Assembly: GCA_023664685.1 (NCBI GenBank)
Contig: JAMPFC010000002.1
Coordinates: forward strand, 25,595-89,594
DNA: 64,000 bases
Reading direction: 5' to 3'
Origin: Roseburia sp.
GTDB taxonomy: Bacteria; Bacillota; Clostridia; Lachnospirales; Lachnospiraceae
A program made the position numbers and the translations under genes. Below are positions 52,115 to 60,307 of this stretch, piece after piece (the first letter of the stretch is position 1; the number at the start of each line of letters is the position of its first letter). Under the pieces are notes generated by a model, which worked only from the letters and a program-made list of their open reading frames with translations, had not been told where the DNA came from and did not search any database.

Positions 52115-53560
52115 ATGAAAAAGAGGATTTGCCTGTTTTTGTGTGCCGGGCTATTAGCGGTATCTTTGACCGGCTGCGGCGGAGAATATGTGGGAACGCC
52201 GGAGGGAAATGCAGTATCAGATTCCGTAGTAAGCGGTTCGGCGGTGAAGGACGAGGGAACGAAAGATCTGCTGTCCGGGAATTATACTTATTGCAATGAC
52301 CAGTACGTGTATTATACGGACGTCGATGCGCTGATCGGACGAAGGCTCGATACCGGCGAGGAGACAGCGGTAAAAATAGAAAATATCGAAGATGTGTGCT
52401 ACGCAGATAATGACTGGGTGTATTATACGAAGAGATCCCGCGAGGATGAGTTTTGGGAGGAAGCATGGCGCATACCGTTGAAAAAGGACGGAGAGTGGAG
52501 ATTGGACGAATCGGCGAAGGAATGTATTTTGCAGGAAAAAGAGGGATTTGATGATCCGCAGGGGGCGCTCTGCGATGGCAGCTACATCGTCTACATCACC
52601 GGTGAGACATATCAGTACCGCCAGTATAACATAGAAAAGAAAGCCTACGATAAATGTAAAGCTTTGGAAAATCGGGATGATTATAGCGGAAGTGTGTTTA
52701 TCCTGTGTAATGGGGCTGTATTTATTGACTATGTAGATCTGGGACTGGTCTGCAAAAGACTGGATCATGACGCTGTGGAAAACCTTACGTTAGGGGAGCA
52801 AGAGGAGGTTTGGGGATATGTGACGGCGACAGACACCGAAATTTTCTTTGGGAGTAATTCGCTGCTAGATGGAGAGCCTTATCGCGAGGGAAGTGGAATC
52901 TGGAGGTACACTTATCTTGGCACTGCCGAGGGGGAATTGCATAAGATCATAGAGCGTTCGGACATTGAAACCGTTCTTAAGGAGGAGGGGCTTCTTTCCT
53001 GTCCTGTCTCAAAAAAACATAAACACACATTTATGGAGGAAGGAATGTTTGTGAGCGGGAACCGCCTCTATCTCCAAATTTTCATCTATAGTGAGGACAA
53101 AGAGGGAAGCAAGGAGGAAAAATGCCGGAATATGGTCGTACTCAGCCGGGAAAACCGGCTTGACCAGAAGGATTTGCGCTATGAAAAACAATTATCTGCC
53201 TGTCTGGAAAATGTGGATGGCGGGCAGAAGGCGGTTACGAAGTTTATGCCGGGAAGCGGTGTTGCCTTTTATGAAGAGGAAGTATATTATCAGAGCAGGG
53301 GACTTCTTGTAACGATGCTTGAAAACAAATGCCTGATGTATGTCGAGGATCCGGAGAAGAAGAAAAACAGATGGGCATGTTATGATCTTTCCACCGGAAA
53401 ATTTAAGTATATCACAGAAAAGGACAATGAGTGGTATCTGAGATATTATGATAGTCATCACAGTATGCTTCAGGGCAGGACCAAGGATGATCCGGTCGAT
53501 CTGTACATGAATGATTATCATGAGTTCTTATACATGATGCCCAACAATTACGATTTTTAA
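52115..53560 (+). CDS. Array lipoprotein 11
   Basis: 481 residues; signal peptide like gene 10, Cys21 in LTGC, GGEYVGTPEGN and only two VSG-type units followed by KDEGTKDLLSG. The body is the most divergent: YTYCNDQYVYYTDVDALIG, YADNDWVYYTKR, AWRIPLKKDGEWRL, YRQYNIEKKAYDKC, LYLQIFIYSEDKEGSKEE, LSACLENVDGG, and the closing CYDLSTGKFKYITEKDNEWYL. It ends with MMPNNYDF, resembling the 'MPNNDP' and 'LPNNKA' ends of genes 8 and 9. It is the last array member; a methyltransferase gene starts 13 bp later. Confidence 0.8.
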   Translation: MKKRICLFLCAGLLAVSLTGCGGEYVGTPEGNAVSDSVVSGSAVKDEGTKDLLSGNYTYCNDQYVYYTDVDALIGRRLDTGEETAVKIENIEDVCYADNDWVYYTKRSREDEFWEEAWRIPLKKDGEWRLDESAKECILQEKEGFDDPQGALCDGSYIVYITGETYQYRQYNIEKKAYDKCKALENRDDYSGSVFILCNGAVFIDYVDLGLVCKRLDHDAVENLTLGEQEEVWGYVTATDTEIFFGSNSLLDGEPYREGSGIWRYTYLGTAEGELHKIIERSDIETVLKEEGLLSCPVSKKHKHTFMEEGMFVSGNRLYLQIFIYSEDKEGSKEEKCRNMVVLSRENRLDQKDLRYEKQLSACLENVDGGQKAVTKFMPGSGVAFYEEEVYYQSRGLLVTMLENKCLMYVEDPEKKKNRWACYDLSTGKFKYITEKDNEWYLRYYDSHHSMLQGRTKDDPVDLYMNDYHEFLYMMPNNYDF

Positions 53561-53573
53561 GGAAAGGTTTTGT

Positions 53574-54743
53574 ATGGTAAAGGTAAGAGAGCTTTTGGTT
53601 AAAAATTTAAACGAAAATACCGTGCGCGCTATCGTGAGTAACCCGCGCCGGAAGCAGGCGGCAAAAAAGATCGTGTTCCGCCCATTTTTGGAGAAAGGCC
53701 ATCTGAAATTCCAGAAGGAGGAGTACCGGAACGATCAGGTATTTCATGAAAATATGGAAAAGTCTACTGTTGTAGAAAAGATTTGCACGCTGCTTTTAGA
53801 AGACTATAAGCAGTTGGACTTACAGTGCGGGGAGCGGTCTTTCAGCGTTCTTGTCAGTAAGAAGGGTGTCTCTTCAATCAGGGAACACCGGGAGAAAACG
53901 ATAAAAAAGCTCGAACTTTCGCATAACCGAAAAAAGAATTATATTCTTGATGAAAAGATTTTAATTCCGTTTCTCGTCGATCTTGGCGTCCAGACAAAAG
54001 AGGGGAAGATCGTCGATAAGAAATATAAGAAATTCCGCCAGATCAATCGGTTTCTTGAATTTATCCGTGACATACTTCCGGAGTTAAAGGAAGCGGGGAC
54101 AGAGGGGCGTCCTCTGCGGATCATTGATTTTGGATGCGGTAAATCCTATCTCACTTTTGCGGTGTATCATTATCTGACGGTTATAAATGGAATGGATGTT
54201 GAGATGACAGGGCTTGACCTGAAAAAAGATGTGATCCGGCACTGCAGCAAGCTTGCGGAAAAATATGGCTACGACAAACTTCATTTTTCACAGGGGGACA
54301 TCCAGTCCTATGATGCCGGAGAGCATGTCGATATGGTCATCACACTCCATGCCTGTGATACTGCGACGGACTATGCGCTTGATCAGGCGGTGCGCTGGGG
54401 TGCAGGGGTGATCCTGTCCGTACCCTGCTGTCAGCACGAGCTGAACCGGCAGCTCCGGAATGAGCAGTTGGAGCCGCTGCTCAAATACGGGATTTTAAAG
54501 GAACGTTTTTCTGCGCTTCTTACGGACGCCCTGCGTGGAAATCTTTTGGAGCAGATGGGATATGAGGTTCAGATCCTTGAATTTATCGATCTCGAACACA
54601 CGCCCAAGAACCTTTTGATCCGTGCGGTAAAGTCAGGGTCAAAAAATATTCCGGATGAGAAAGAAAAACAGAGATATCACGAGCTATGCCACGAAATGAA
54701 CAGCCATATCACACTGGAAAAACTTATTTCCGGCACAGATTAA
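53574..54743 (+). CDS. SAM-dependent methyltransferase (Methyltransf_32 type)
   Basis: 389 residues. The SAM-binding loop is LRIIDFGCGKSYLTFAVYHYL near residue 183 (read in parts), followed by GLDLKKDVI, FSQGDIQSY, and MVITLHACDTATDYALDQA, the 'HACDTATD' block typical of the PF13679 group. SVPCCQHELN follows, with adjacent cysteines like those in related RNA methyltransferases. The N-terminal ~150 residues are a family-specific domain with LELSHNRKKNYIL. It follows the lipoprotein array by 13 bp and is probably co-transcribed with it, although no functional link is obvious. It may act on RNA. Confidence 0.82.
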   Translation: MVKVRELLVKNLNENTVRAIVSNPRRKQAAKKIVFRPFLEKGHLKFQKEEYRNDQVFHENMEKSTVVEKICTLLLEDYKQLDLQCGERSFSVLVSKKGVSSIREHREKTIKKLELSHNRKKNYILDEKILIPFLVDLGVQTKEGKIVDKKYKKFRQINRFLEFIRDILPELKEAGTEGRPLRIIDFGCGKSYLTFAVYHYLTVINGMDVEMTGLDLKKDVIRHCSKLAEKYGYDKLHFSQGDIQSYDAGEHVDMVITLHACDTATDYALDQAVRWGAGVILSVPCCQHELNRQLRNEQLEPLLKYGILKERFSALLTDALRGNLLEQMGYEVQILEFIDLEHTPKNLLIRAVKSGSKNIPDEKEKQRYHELCHEMNSHITLEKLISGTD

Positions 54744-54793
54744 CTTTTTCCCTCTCCCGGCCGATAAATATTATAAGAGGAAACCTTTTAACA

Positions 54794-55141
54794 ATGTATT
54801 TGCAAGAAGGCACAAACTACAAACCGCCCGTTTGGAACCTTTGGAATAAGCTCAAGGAGGAGATCAAAGCAAACACAATTCAAAAGGTAATAGGAACCCA
54901 AGCAGTTCGTCCGGTGAGACATGTGGCAAAGATCCGGTATGGTAGAAACGAGGCACAGGATGGCGGAGGAAATTTCTATCAGGCATTGGAGAAGGCGAGG
55001 AATAAACGCGAAAGCGAATCCGGTCGTGCAGATACAGCGTCCGGCGGTGCGCTCGAAATGATGGGTGGGATGAATCAATACGACAGGAATGCGAGAGAAA
55101 TATTTTTTGCCCTGAGTTCCAATGCGGATTATAAATGTTGA
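54794..55141 (+). CDS. Uncharacterised small protein
   Basis: 115 residues from the ATG preceded by AGAGGAAA; an upstream extension would overlap the methyltransferase gene. The sequence is polar: YKPPVWNLWNKLKEEIK, a basic middle (RPVRHVAKIRYGRNE), a helix FYQALEKARNKRESES, then a Gly/Met-rich segment (SGGALEMMGGMNQYDRNARE) and the end FFALSSNADYKC. No signal peptide or known domain was recognised. It ends the array operon before a terminator. Confidence 0.55.
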   Translation: MYLQEGTNYKPPVWNLWNKLKEEIKANTIQKVIGTQAVRPVRHVAKIRYGRNEAQDGGGNFYQALEKARNKRESESGRADTASGGALEMMGGMNQYDRNAREIFFALSSNADYKC

Positions 55142-55194
55142 TAAGCCGGCCCGGTGATCGTTCAGGGGGGCAGATCGGGCAGCTGCTTGCAGGG

Positions 55195-55231
55195 AGGCCG
55201 TCATACAGAGTGAGTGTGTGGCGGTCTTTTT
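55195..55231 (+). terminator. Terminator of the lipoprotein array operon
   Basis: 13-bp stem with G-T pairs (AGGCCGTCATACA/TGTGTGGCGGTCT), loop GAGTGAG, then T residues. Confidence 0.82.
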
Positions 55232-55339
55232 GCGTTTGAAATCATGCAGAGAAAGAAATATTTTCCGCTGCTGTACAAAATTTACCCGTTTCAAGAACAG
55301 TCGTCACTCAAAATTGAGGTCAAAATTGATTTCCGTGTG

Positions 55340-55368
55340 TTGACAGTAAAAGTAAAGTTTGATAAAAT
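55340..55368 (+). promoter_or_regulatory. Sigma-A-type promoter of the aspartyl-tRNA synthetase gene
   Basis: TTGACA (55340-55345), 17-bp spacer, TAAAAT (55363-55368). The leader of about 45 nt is too short for a T-box. Confidence 0.75.
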
Positions 55369-55418
55369 ATCACATATTTATTATCTGTTTGTAAAGGCAA
55401 TGAATAAAGGAGAAAAAA

Positions 55419-56780
55419 ATGGAGTTTATAGACTACGAGAAGGAGTTTGATACGAAGGATATACAAGGTGTGATTGAACGGTTTTCTGCCGGGAGTTTAA
55501 ATGATGGTGAGAAAATACAGGTTCACGGAGTTATTCATAGAATTAGGCATATGAGTGGCTTTGCGTTTGTAATCATACGATCACCAAGAATACTATTTCA
55601 ATGTGTTTGGGAAGAAAACACGTCACAAGTTGATCTTAAACAATTTTCAACAGAAGATTGTGTAAATATTGAAGGAACTGTGGTATTTGAAGAAAGAAGT
55701 AAATTAGGTTTTGATATTCGAATTGATAAGATGGAGAAGCTTAGTGGTGCAGCCGAGCAGATCCCGATTGAGATCAGTAATGATAAAAAAGTTGCTGCAT
55801 TGCAATTAAATACATTACTAGACCATAGAATTATCACCTTGAGAAGTTCAAGGGTGCGGGCTGCAATAAAACTTGGTGAAGGTGTTATGCATGCATTCCG
55901 TGATTTCTTGGATGATGAAAATTTCACAGAATTTGTGCCTCCAAGAATTGTACAGGCTGGTGCAGAAGGCGGAGCGGATATGTTTGAGGTAGATTATTTC
56001 GGTGAAAAGGCATATTTAAACCAAAGTCCGCAGATGTATAAACAGATCATGGTTGGCGCTTTTTCAAAGGTATATACAGTGGGGCCGATATTCCGTGGGG
56101 AAAAACATAGTACGAATCGACATATCAATGAGTTTCAGGGATTAGATATTGAAATGGGATTTATTGATTCGTTTGAAGATATAATGGAATTAGAAGCACG
56201 GTTATTTAAATATATGTTTCGTTATTTGAATGAAAACTATGCATATGAATTAGATATTTTGTTGGGAAGAGATAAGAGATTACCAGAGCTTACCAAATTC
56301 CCTAAAGTTCGATTCTCTGAAGTTAAGGACATGTATGCAAAGGCGAATAATGTGCCAGTTGATAATCCAAATGACTTGTGTCCAGACGAAGAAAAGTGGA
56401 TTGGTGAATATTTTATGAGCGAATATAATGCACCGATTGTATTTATCACTCATTATCCTTCTGCCAAAAGACCGTTCTATACGATGGACGATCCGCAAGA
56501 CCCAGATGTTACCTTGAGTTATGATATGCTTCTTTATGGGCTTGAAGTAACCACGGGCGGACAAAGAATACACGATTATGATATGCAGGTTGAAAAAATG
56601 AAGCAAAGAAATATGGATATTGCTGATTTTGAAGACTATTTGACGATGCATAAATATGGTATGCCCCCACATGGTGGTTTTGGCTTGGGATTGGAAAGAA
56701 TTGTTCAAAGACTTGTAGGATTTGAGAATATTCGTGAGGTAACAGCTTTCCCAAGAGATCGGGAAAGATTGCGTCCATAA
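55419..56780 (+). CDS. aspS: Archaeal-type aspartate-tRNA ligase (likely non-discriminating)
   Basis: 453 residues; AAAGGAG lies before the ATG. The N-terminal OB-fold (about 25-120) is followed by a class II catalytic core: motif 2 GPIFRGEKHSTNRHINEFQGLD near 225-245, the aspartate-binding FITHYPSAKRPFYTM, and motif 3 GGFGLGLERI near 427. It lacks the GAD insertion and ~590-residue length of ordinary bacterial AspRS, so it belongs to the archaeal/eukaryal-type group that may also charge tRNA-Asn. It is more AT-rich than its neighbours and stands alone with its own promoter, which suggests an acquired second synthetase. Confidence 0.88.
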   Translation: MEFIDYEKEFDTKDIQGVIERFSAGSLNDGEKIQVHGVIHRIRHMSGFAFVIIRSPRILFQCVWEENTSQVDLKQFSTEDCVNIEGTVVFEERSKLGFDIRIDKMEKLSGAAEQIPIEISNDKKVAALQLNTLLDHRIITLRSSRVRAAIKLGEGVMHAFRDFLDDENFTEFVPPRIVQAGAEGGADMFEVDYFGEKAYLNQSPQMYKQIMVGAFSKVYTVGPIFRGEKHSTNRHINEFQGLDIEMGFIDSFEDIMELEARLFKYMFRYLNENYAYELDILLGRDKRLPELTKFPKVRFSEVKDMYAKANNVPVDNPNDLCPDEEKWIGEYFMSEYNAPIVFITHYPSAKRPFYTMDDPQDPDVTLSYDMLLYGLEVTTGGQRIHDYDMQVEKMKQRNMDIADFEDYLTMHKYGMPPHGGFGLGLERIVQRLVGFENIREVTAFPRDRERLRP

Positions 56781-56822
56781 AATCAACTGAGGAAATTGGA
56801 GAGAGAGCTTTATGGCAATACA

Positions 56823-56890
56823 TACAAGGCCATAGATGAAAGTACATGGGAAAGAGCGATGCATTGTATGCTTTTAGGAACAGTATTGAA
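56823..56890 (+). pseudogene. Remnant of a CatA-like acetyltransferase N-terminus
   Basis: The short reading YKAIDESTWERAMHCM, followed in a second frame by FRNSIE, looks like the start of a chloramphenicol-acetyltransferase-like O-acetyltransferase. A frameshift sits near 56870 and nothing of the remaining ~190 residues follows. The family call rests on about 22 residues and is tentative. Confidence 0.35.
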
Positions 56891-56938
56891 TGAATTGTAA
56901 AAGAATATGTACTTGAACAACAAAGCAGATCAAACTTT

Positions 56939-57110
56939 GTCTAGCGACAGAACTATTTCCAGATGAGGACCTTATAAACGTGTCGGTACTTAGGCTGCGT
57001 ATTAGGTGCGTTTTGCACGAGGTGAAAAAAACGCACCTTGCAGCCTTTGTACCGCTACATGTTTATATAGCGAGAGCGGGTCCGAAGCGGAAATAGTTCT
57101 GCCGCTAGAC
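56939..57110. repeat. Palindromic repeat, copy B of the dispersed family
   Basis: Terminal arms GTCTAGCG-CAGAACTATTTCC (56939-56960) and their complement (57087-57110) enclose a nested hairpin: GAGGACC/GGGTCC, TAAACGTGT/ACATGTTTA, GGCTGCGTATTAGGTGCG/CGCACCTTGCAGCC. The inner ~120 bp (56965-57082) match the inner part of copy A (4159-4281, opposite strand). The outer arms of the two copies are unrelated. It lies upstream of the ylxM promoter; with copy A it has the same orientation relative to the next gene. Confidence 0.8.
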
Positions 57111-57189
57111 AGACTTACCGCTTTCTACAATCACAATCATCGAAAATAAATTTGCTGAAAAGCATGAAAAACTTCCCCCCACCCAAGAC

Positions 57190-57218
57190 TTGACAACACA
57201 GCAAAAATAGGTTATACT
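57190..57218 (+). promoter_or_regulatory. Sigma-A-type promoter of the ylxM-ffh operon
   Basis: TTGACA (57190-57195), 17-bp spacer, TATACT (57213-57218), 54 bp before ylxM. Confidence 0.78.
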
Positions 57219-57271
57219 CTGTAAAGTGATTTGCTTGACAGGGCAAAGACAAACTAGAAATGGGGATTTTT

Positions 57272-57634
57272 ATGGCAGGACAGGGAAGCTCACTGACAAA
57301 TCCTGATGAAGTGGTCAGATTGTCCTATTTATATGATTTTTATGGCCCCCTTTTGAAAGAGAGGCATCGGGAAATTTTTGAAGAATACGTGCTGAATGAT
57401 CTTTCCCTCGGCGAGATCGCCGGCGAGTATGGGATCACGAGACAGGGTGTATATGATATCGTAAAACGATGCAGCCGGAAGCTTGAAGAATATGAAGAGA
57501 AGCTGAATCTGTTTGGCAGGTTCCGGCAGGCAAGGGAGCATCTTGGCCGGATGGAAGAGCTGGTGAAGGACAGCCGGGGAAAAGACAAGGAGCAGCTCCT
57601 TGAGCTGGCCCGCAAGATTTATGAGATTTTGTGA
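57272..57634 (+). CDS. ylxM: YlxM family helix-turn-helix protein
   Basis: 120 residues from the ATG preceded by GGGG, a few nt upstream. The sequence LSYLYDFYGPLLKERHREIFEEYVLNDLSLGEIA and ITRQGVYDIVKRC (sigma-70 region 4-like helix-turn-helix) is typical of YlxM/UPF0122. The rest is a coiled helix. In Firmicutes this gene precedes ffh, and the protein is thought to modulate SRP. The order here is conserved. Confidence 0.9.
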   Translation: MAGQGSSLTNPDEVVRLSYLYDFYGPLLKERHREIFEEYVLNDLSLGEIAGEYGITRQGVYDIVKRCSRKLEEYEEKLNLFGRFRQAREHLGRMEELVKDSRGKDKEQLLELARKIYEIL

Positions 57635-57701
57635 AGAGCTAGAAGAATTGAAGAAGTTGCAATAAAGAAATTGGAATGGAAGGCGGCAGGAGGTGAACGT
57701 C

Positions 57702-59048
57702 ATGGCATTTGACAGCCTGAGTGAAAAACTGCAAAATGTTTTTAAGGGACTCCGGAGCAAGGGGAGACTGACTGAGGCGGATGTCAAGGCAGCGCTTAAA
57801 GAGGTAAAAATGGCGCTTTTAGAAGCCGACGTTAACTTTAAGGTCGTAAAGAATTTTGTAAAATCGGTACAGGAGCGCTCGACCGGAGAAGAGGTGCTAA
57901 ACAGCCTTACGCCGGGACAGACGGTGATCAAATACGTAAATGAAGAACTTGTGAAGATGATGGGGGAGACGACGACAGAGATTTCCCTTCTTCCGGGAGA
58001 TGAGATCACCGTTATCATGATGTGCGGTCTTCAGGGTGCCGGTAAAACGACGACAGCAGCCAAGCTTGCCGCAAAATTTAAGGAGAAGGGGAAGAAGCCG
58101 CTTCTCGTTGCATGTGATGTATACCGTCCGGCGGCAGTCGAGCAGCTCCAGACGAATGGGGAAAAAGTGGGCGTGCCGGTTTTTTCAATGGGAACTGGAC
58201 ATGATCCGGTCAACATTGCGAAGGCGGCGTTTGAACATGCAAAGGCAAATCAGAATAATCTCGTGTTTTTGGACACCGCAGGGCGTCTTCATATTGATGA
58301 GGAGCTTATGCAGGAATTAAAAAATATCAAGTCGGAGGTCAAAGTTCATCAGACGATCCTGACTGTCGATTCCATGACTGGACAGGATGCGGTAAACGTA
58401 GCGTCTACCTTTGATGAAGCACTAAATATCGACGGCGTGATTCTGACCAAACTGGACAGTGATACGAGAGGCGGTGCGGCACTTTCCATCCGCGCCATAA
58501 CCGGAAAGCCGATCTATTATGTCGGCATGGGCGAGAAACTTTCGGATCTGGAGCAGTTTTATCCGGATCGGATGGCGTCCCGTATACTCGGTATGGGTGA
58601 CGTGATGACACTGATCGAAAAGGCAGAAGCGCAGATCGATGAAAAAAAGGCGGCTGAGCTTGGCCGCAAATTTAAAAATAACGAATTTGATTTTAACGAT
58701 TTTCTTGATCAGATGCAGCAGATGAAAAAGATGGGCGGACTTTCAAGCATCCTCAGCATGATGCCGGGGATGGGGCTTCCCGCCGATCTGGACATTGATG
58801 ACGATGCACTGAAAGGGACAGAGGCGATCATATATTCCATGACGATCGAGGAGAGGACAAAGCCATCGATCATAAATCCTTCCAGAAAGCGGCGGATCGC
58901 ACAGGGCGCCGGTGTGGATATCAGCGAAGTGAACCGGCTGGTCAAACAATTTGAGCAGAGCAGAAAAATGATGAAGCAGATGTCCGGCATGATGTCGGGA
59001 AAACGGATGAAGCGTGGAAAATTTAATTTTCCATTTGGAGGATTTTAA
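57702..59048 (+). CDS. ffh: Signal recognition particle protein
   Basis: 448 residues from the ATG after AGGAGGTGA. N-domain (1-90), GTPase with P-loop GLQGAGKTTT near 108, DVYRPAA, DTAGR and TKLDSDTRGG, then a Met-rich M-domain with QMQQMKKMGG, MMPGMG and the RNA-binding segment IINPSRKRRIAQGAG, ending QMSGMMSGKRMKRGK. It binds signal peptides and 4.5S RNA and delivers ribosomes to FtsY. It is the second gene of the ylxM operon. Confidence 0.97.
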   Translation: MAFDSLSEKLQNVFKGLRSKGRLTEADVKAALKEVKMALLEADVNFKVVKNFVKSVQERSTGEEVLNSLTPGQTVIKYVNEELVKMMGETTTEISLLPGDEITVIMMCGLQGAGKTTTAAKLAAKFKEKGKKPLLVACDVYRPAAVEQLQTNGEKVGVPVFSMGTGHDPVNIAKAAFEHAKANQNNLVFLDTAGRLHIDEELMQELKNIKSEVKVHQTILTVDSMTGQDAVNVASTFDEALNIDGVILTKLDSDTRGGAALSIRAITGKPIYYVGMGEKLSDLEQFYPDRMASRILGMGDVMTLIEKAEAQIDEKKAAELGRKFKNNEFDFNDFLDQMQQMKKMGGLSSILSMMPGMGLPADLDIDDDALKGTEAIIYSMTIEERTKPSIINPSRKRRIAQGAGVDISEVNRLVKQFEQSRKMMKQMSGMMSGKRMKRGKFNFPFGGF

Positions 59049-59111
59049 AGAGGATTCAAATAGTTTTTACTTTTTGAATAGATAAAGTATCACGCAAAGG
59101 AGGTGAAAGAC

Positions 59112-59351
59112 GTGGTAAAGATCCGGTTAAAAAGATTAGGTCAGAAAAAGGCTCCTTTTTATAGAATCGTAGTAGCTGATCAGAGGTCTCCGAGAGATGG
59201 AAGAAACATCGATGAGATCGGTACGTATGACCCGAATCAGGAACCTGCAGTAGTGAAGGTAGATGAAGAGGCAGCGAAGAAGTGGATTGCAAATGGTGCA
59301 AAGCCTACAGATGTAGTAGCACGCTTGTTCAAAAAGGCAGGGATCATGTGA
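59112..59351 (+). CDS. rpsP: 30S ribosomal protein S16
   Basis: 79 residues from the GTG behind AAGGAGGTG; the conserved start is [20 protein letters not shown]. The motifs [13 protein letters not shown] and [10 protein letters not shown] confirm S16, which assists 30S assembly. It is in the standard order ffh-rpsP-khpA-rimM-trmD. Confidence 0.97.
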   Translation: MVKIRLKRLGQKKAPFYRIVVADQRSPRDGRNIDEIGTYDPNQEPAVVKVDEEAAKKWIANGAKPTDVVARLFKKAGIM

Positions 59352-59424
59352 TGATGATTTTCTGTTTTAAGGCATCCGCAAATTTGATTATGCGCAAAAC
59401 GCATCGTAGAAGCGAGGGTAAGGT

Positions 59425-59652
59425 ATGAAAGAATTAGTTGAAGTAATTGCTAGTGCATTGGTGGACAATCCCGACGAAGTAGTCGTAACAGAGACAGAAA
59501 ACGAAAAGGAGATTGTCTTAAGTCTGAAAGTTGCTCCGGACGATATGGGAAAAGTGATCGGCAAGCAGGGAAAGATCGCAAAAGCGATCCGTACAGTTGT
59601 GCGCGCATCTGCGTCCAAGAGCGACAAGAAAATACTGGTTGATATTCAATAA
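59425..59652 (+). CDS. khpA: KH-domain RNA-binding protein
   Basis: 75 residues. One KH domain with the RNA-binding loop VIGKQGKIAKAI near residue 45-56. KhpA partners KhpB in Firmicutes and affects RNA stability and cell elongation. It lies between rpsP and rimM, as expected for this operon. Confidence 0.93.
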   Translation: MKELVEVIASALVDNPDEVVVTETENEKEIVLSLKVAPDDMGKVIGKQGKIAKAIRTVVRASASKSDKKILVDIQ

Positions 59653-59676
59653 GAGCGAACGTACTTTAAAACGCTT

Positions 59677-59719
59677 GATGTGCCTGCGATGTAGCAAAGA
59701 CTACCGCAGGCATCTTTTG
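59677..59719 (+). terminator. Possible internal terminator before rimM
   Basis: Stem GATG-TGCCTGCG/CGCAGGCATC (59677-59688/59705-59714) and a TTTT run. A TATAAT at 59726-59731 may restart transcription, although no -35 is clear. It would separate the ribosomal and maturation parts of the operon. Confidence 0.6.
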
Positions 59720-59768
59720 TTAATGGTATAATGGCAGTGCAAAAAAATATACAGACAGAGGAGGCAAA

Positions 59769-60281
59769 ATGGAAGACTTATTGAGGATCGGTGTGATCAC
59801 ATCGACGCACGGACTCCGCGGGGAGGTAAAAGTATTTCCCACGACAGATGATGCCAAACGTTTTGAAAATTGCGACGAGGTAATACTCGATACGAAAAGA
59901 GGAAAGCAGACACTCCATATCGAGAAGGTGCGGTATTTTAAAAATATGGTCATTGTGAAATTCAAAGAGTTTAATGACATAAACGAGGTGGAGACATTCC
60001 GCAAATGCGATATTTTAGTGACGAGGGAAAATGCAGTTCCGCTCGAGGAAGGGGAATTTTTTATCTGTGACATTATCGGGGCAAACGTGCGCGAAGAGGA
60101 CGGTACACAGATCGGAACGGTAAAGGATGTGATGGAAACCGGAGCAAATGATGTGTTCGTGATCACGACGCCGGAGGGAAAAGAGGTTTTGTTCCCCTCC
60201 ATTCCAGAGTGCATCAAAAAAGTAGACGTGGAAGAAAAACTGGTAGTCGCACATATCATGCCGGGGCTGATGGAGTTGTAA
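59769..60281 (+). CDS. rimM: 16S rRNA processing protein RimM
   Basis: 170 residues; the ATG follows GAGGAGG. N-terminal RimM domain with LRIGVITSTHGLRGEVKVFPTTDD, and a C-terminal PRC-barrel containing DIIGANVREEDGTQIGTVKDV, LFPSIPECI and the closing IMPGLMEL. It helps mature the 30S head and binds S19. The S16-RimM-TrmD order is conserved. Confidence 0.96.
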   Translation: MEDLLRIGVITSTHGLRGEVKVFPTTDDAKRFENCDEVILDTKRGKQTLHIEKVRYFKNMVIVKFKEFNDINEVETFRKCDILVTRENAVPLEEGEFFICDIIGANVREEDGTQIGTVKDVMETGANDVFVITTPEGKEVLFPSIPECIKKVDVEEKLVVAHIMPGLMEL

Positions 60282-60307
60282 AATAGCAGATAACAAGGGA
60301 AGAATAC

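Larger units (their letters stand above)
36771..53560 (+). repeat. Tandem array of eleven paralogous lipoprotein genes
   Basis: Eleven same-direction genes with gaps of 57 bp or less. All begin with a signal peptide, Cys-Gly-Gly-Glu-Tyr at the lipobox and a variable VSGSA-type repeat coded by 15-bp DNA units. Near-identical leader blocks recur: genes 3 and 4 share about 75 bp from the intergenic region into the signal peptide (39940-40010 and 41427-41500); genes 2, 5 and 6, genes 7 and 8, and genes 9 to 11 form further leader classes. This indicates repeated duplication and local recombination. No confident promoter lies inside the array; the sequence before gene 1 (36668-36770) is AT-rich with a TATATA box but no clear -35. 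Confidence 0.9.

Noticed and set aside
36860-52260. Short direct repeats that look CRISPR-like at DNA level
   Set aside because: Units are contiguous, in frame, code VSGSA pentapeptides, have no spacers, and no cas gene is present.
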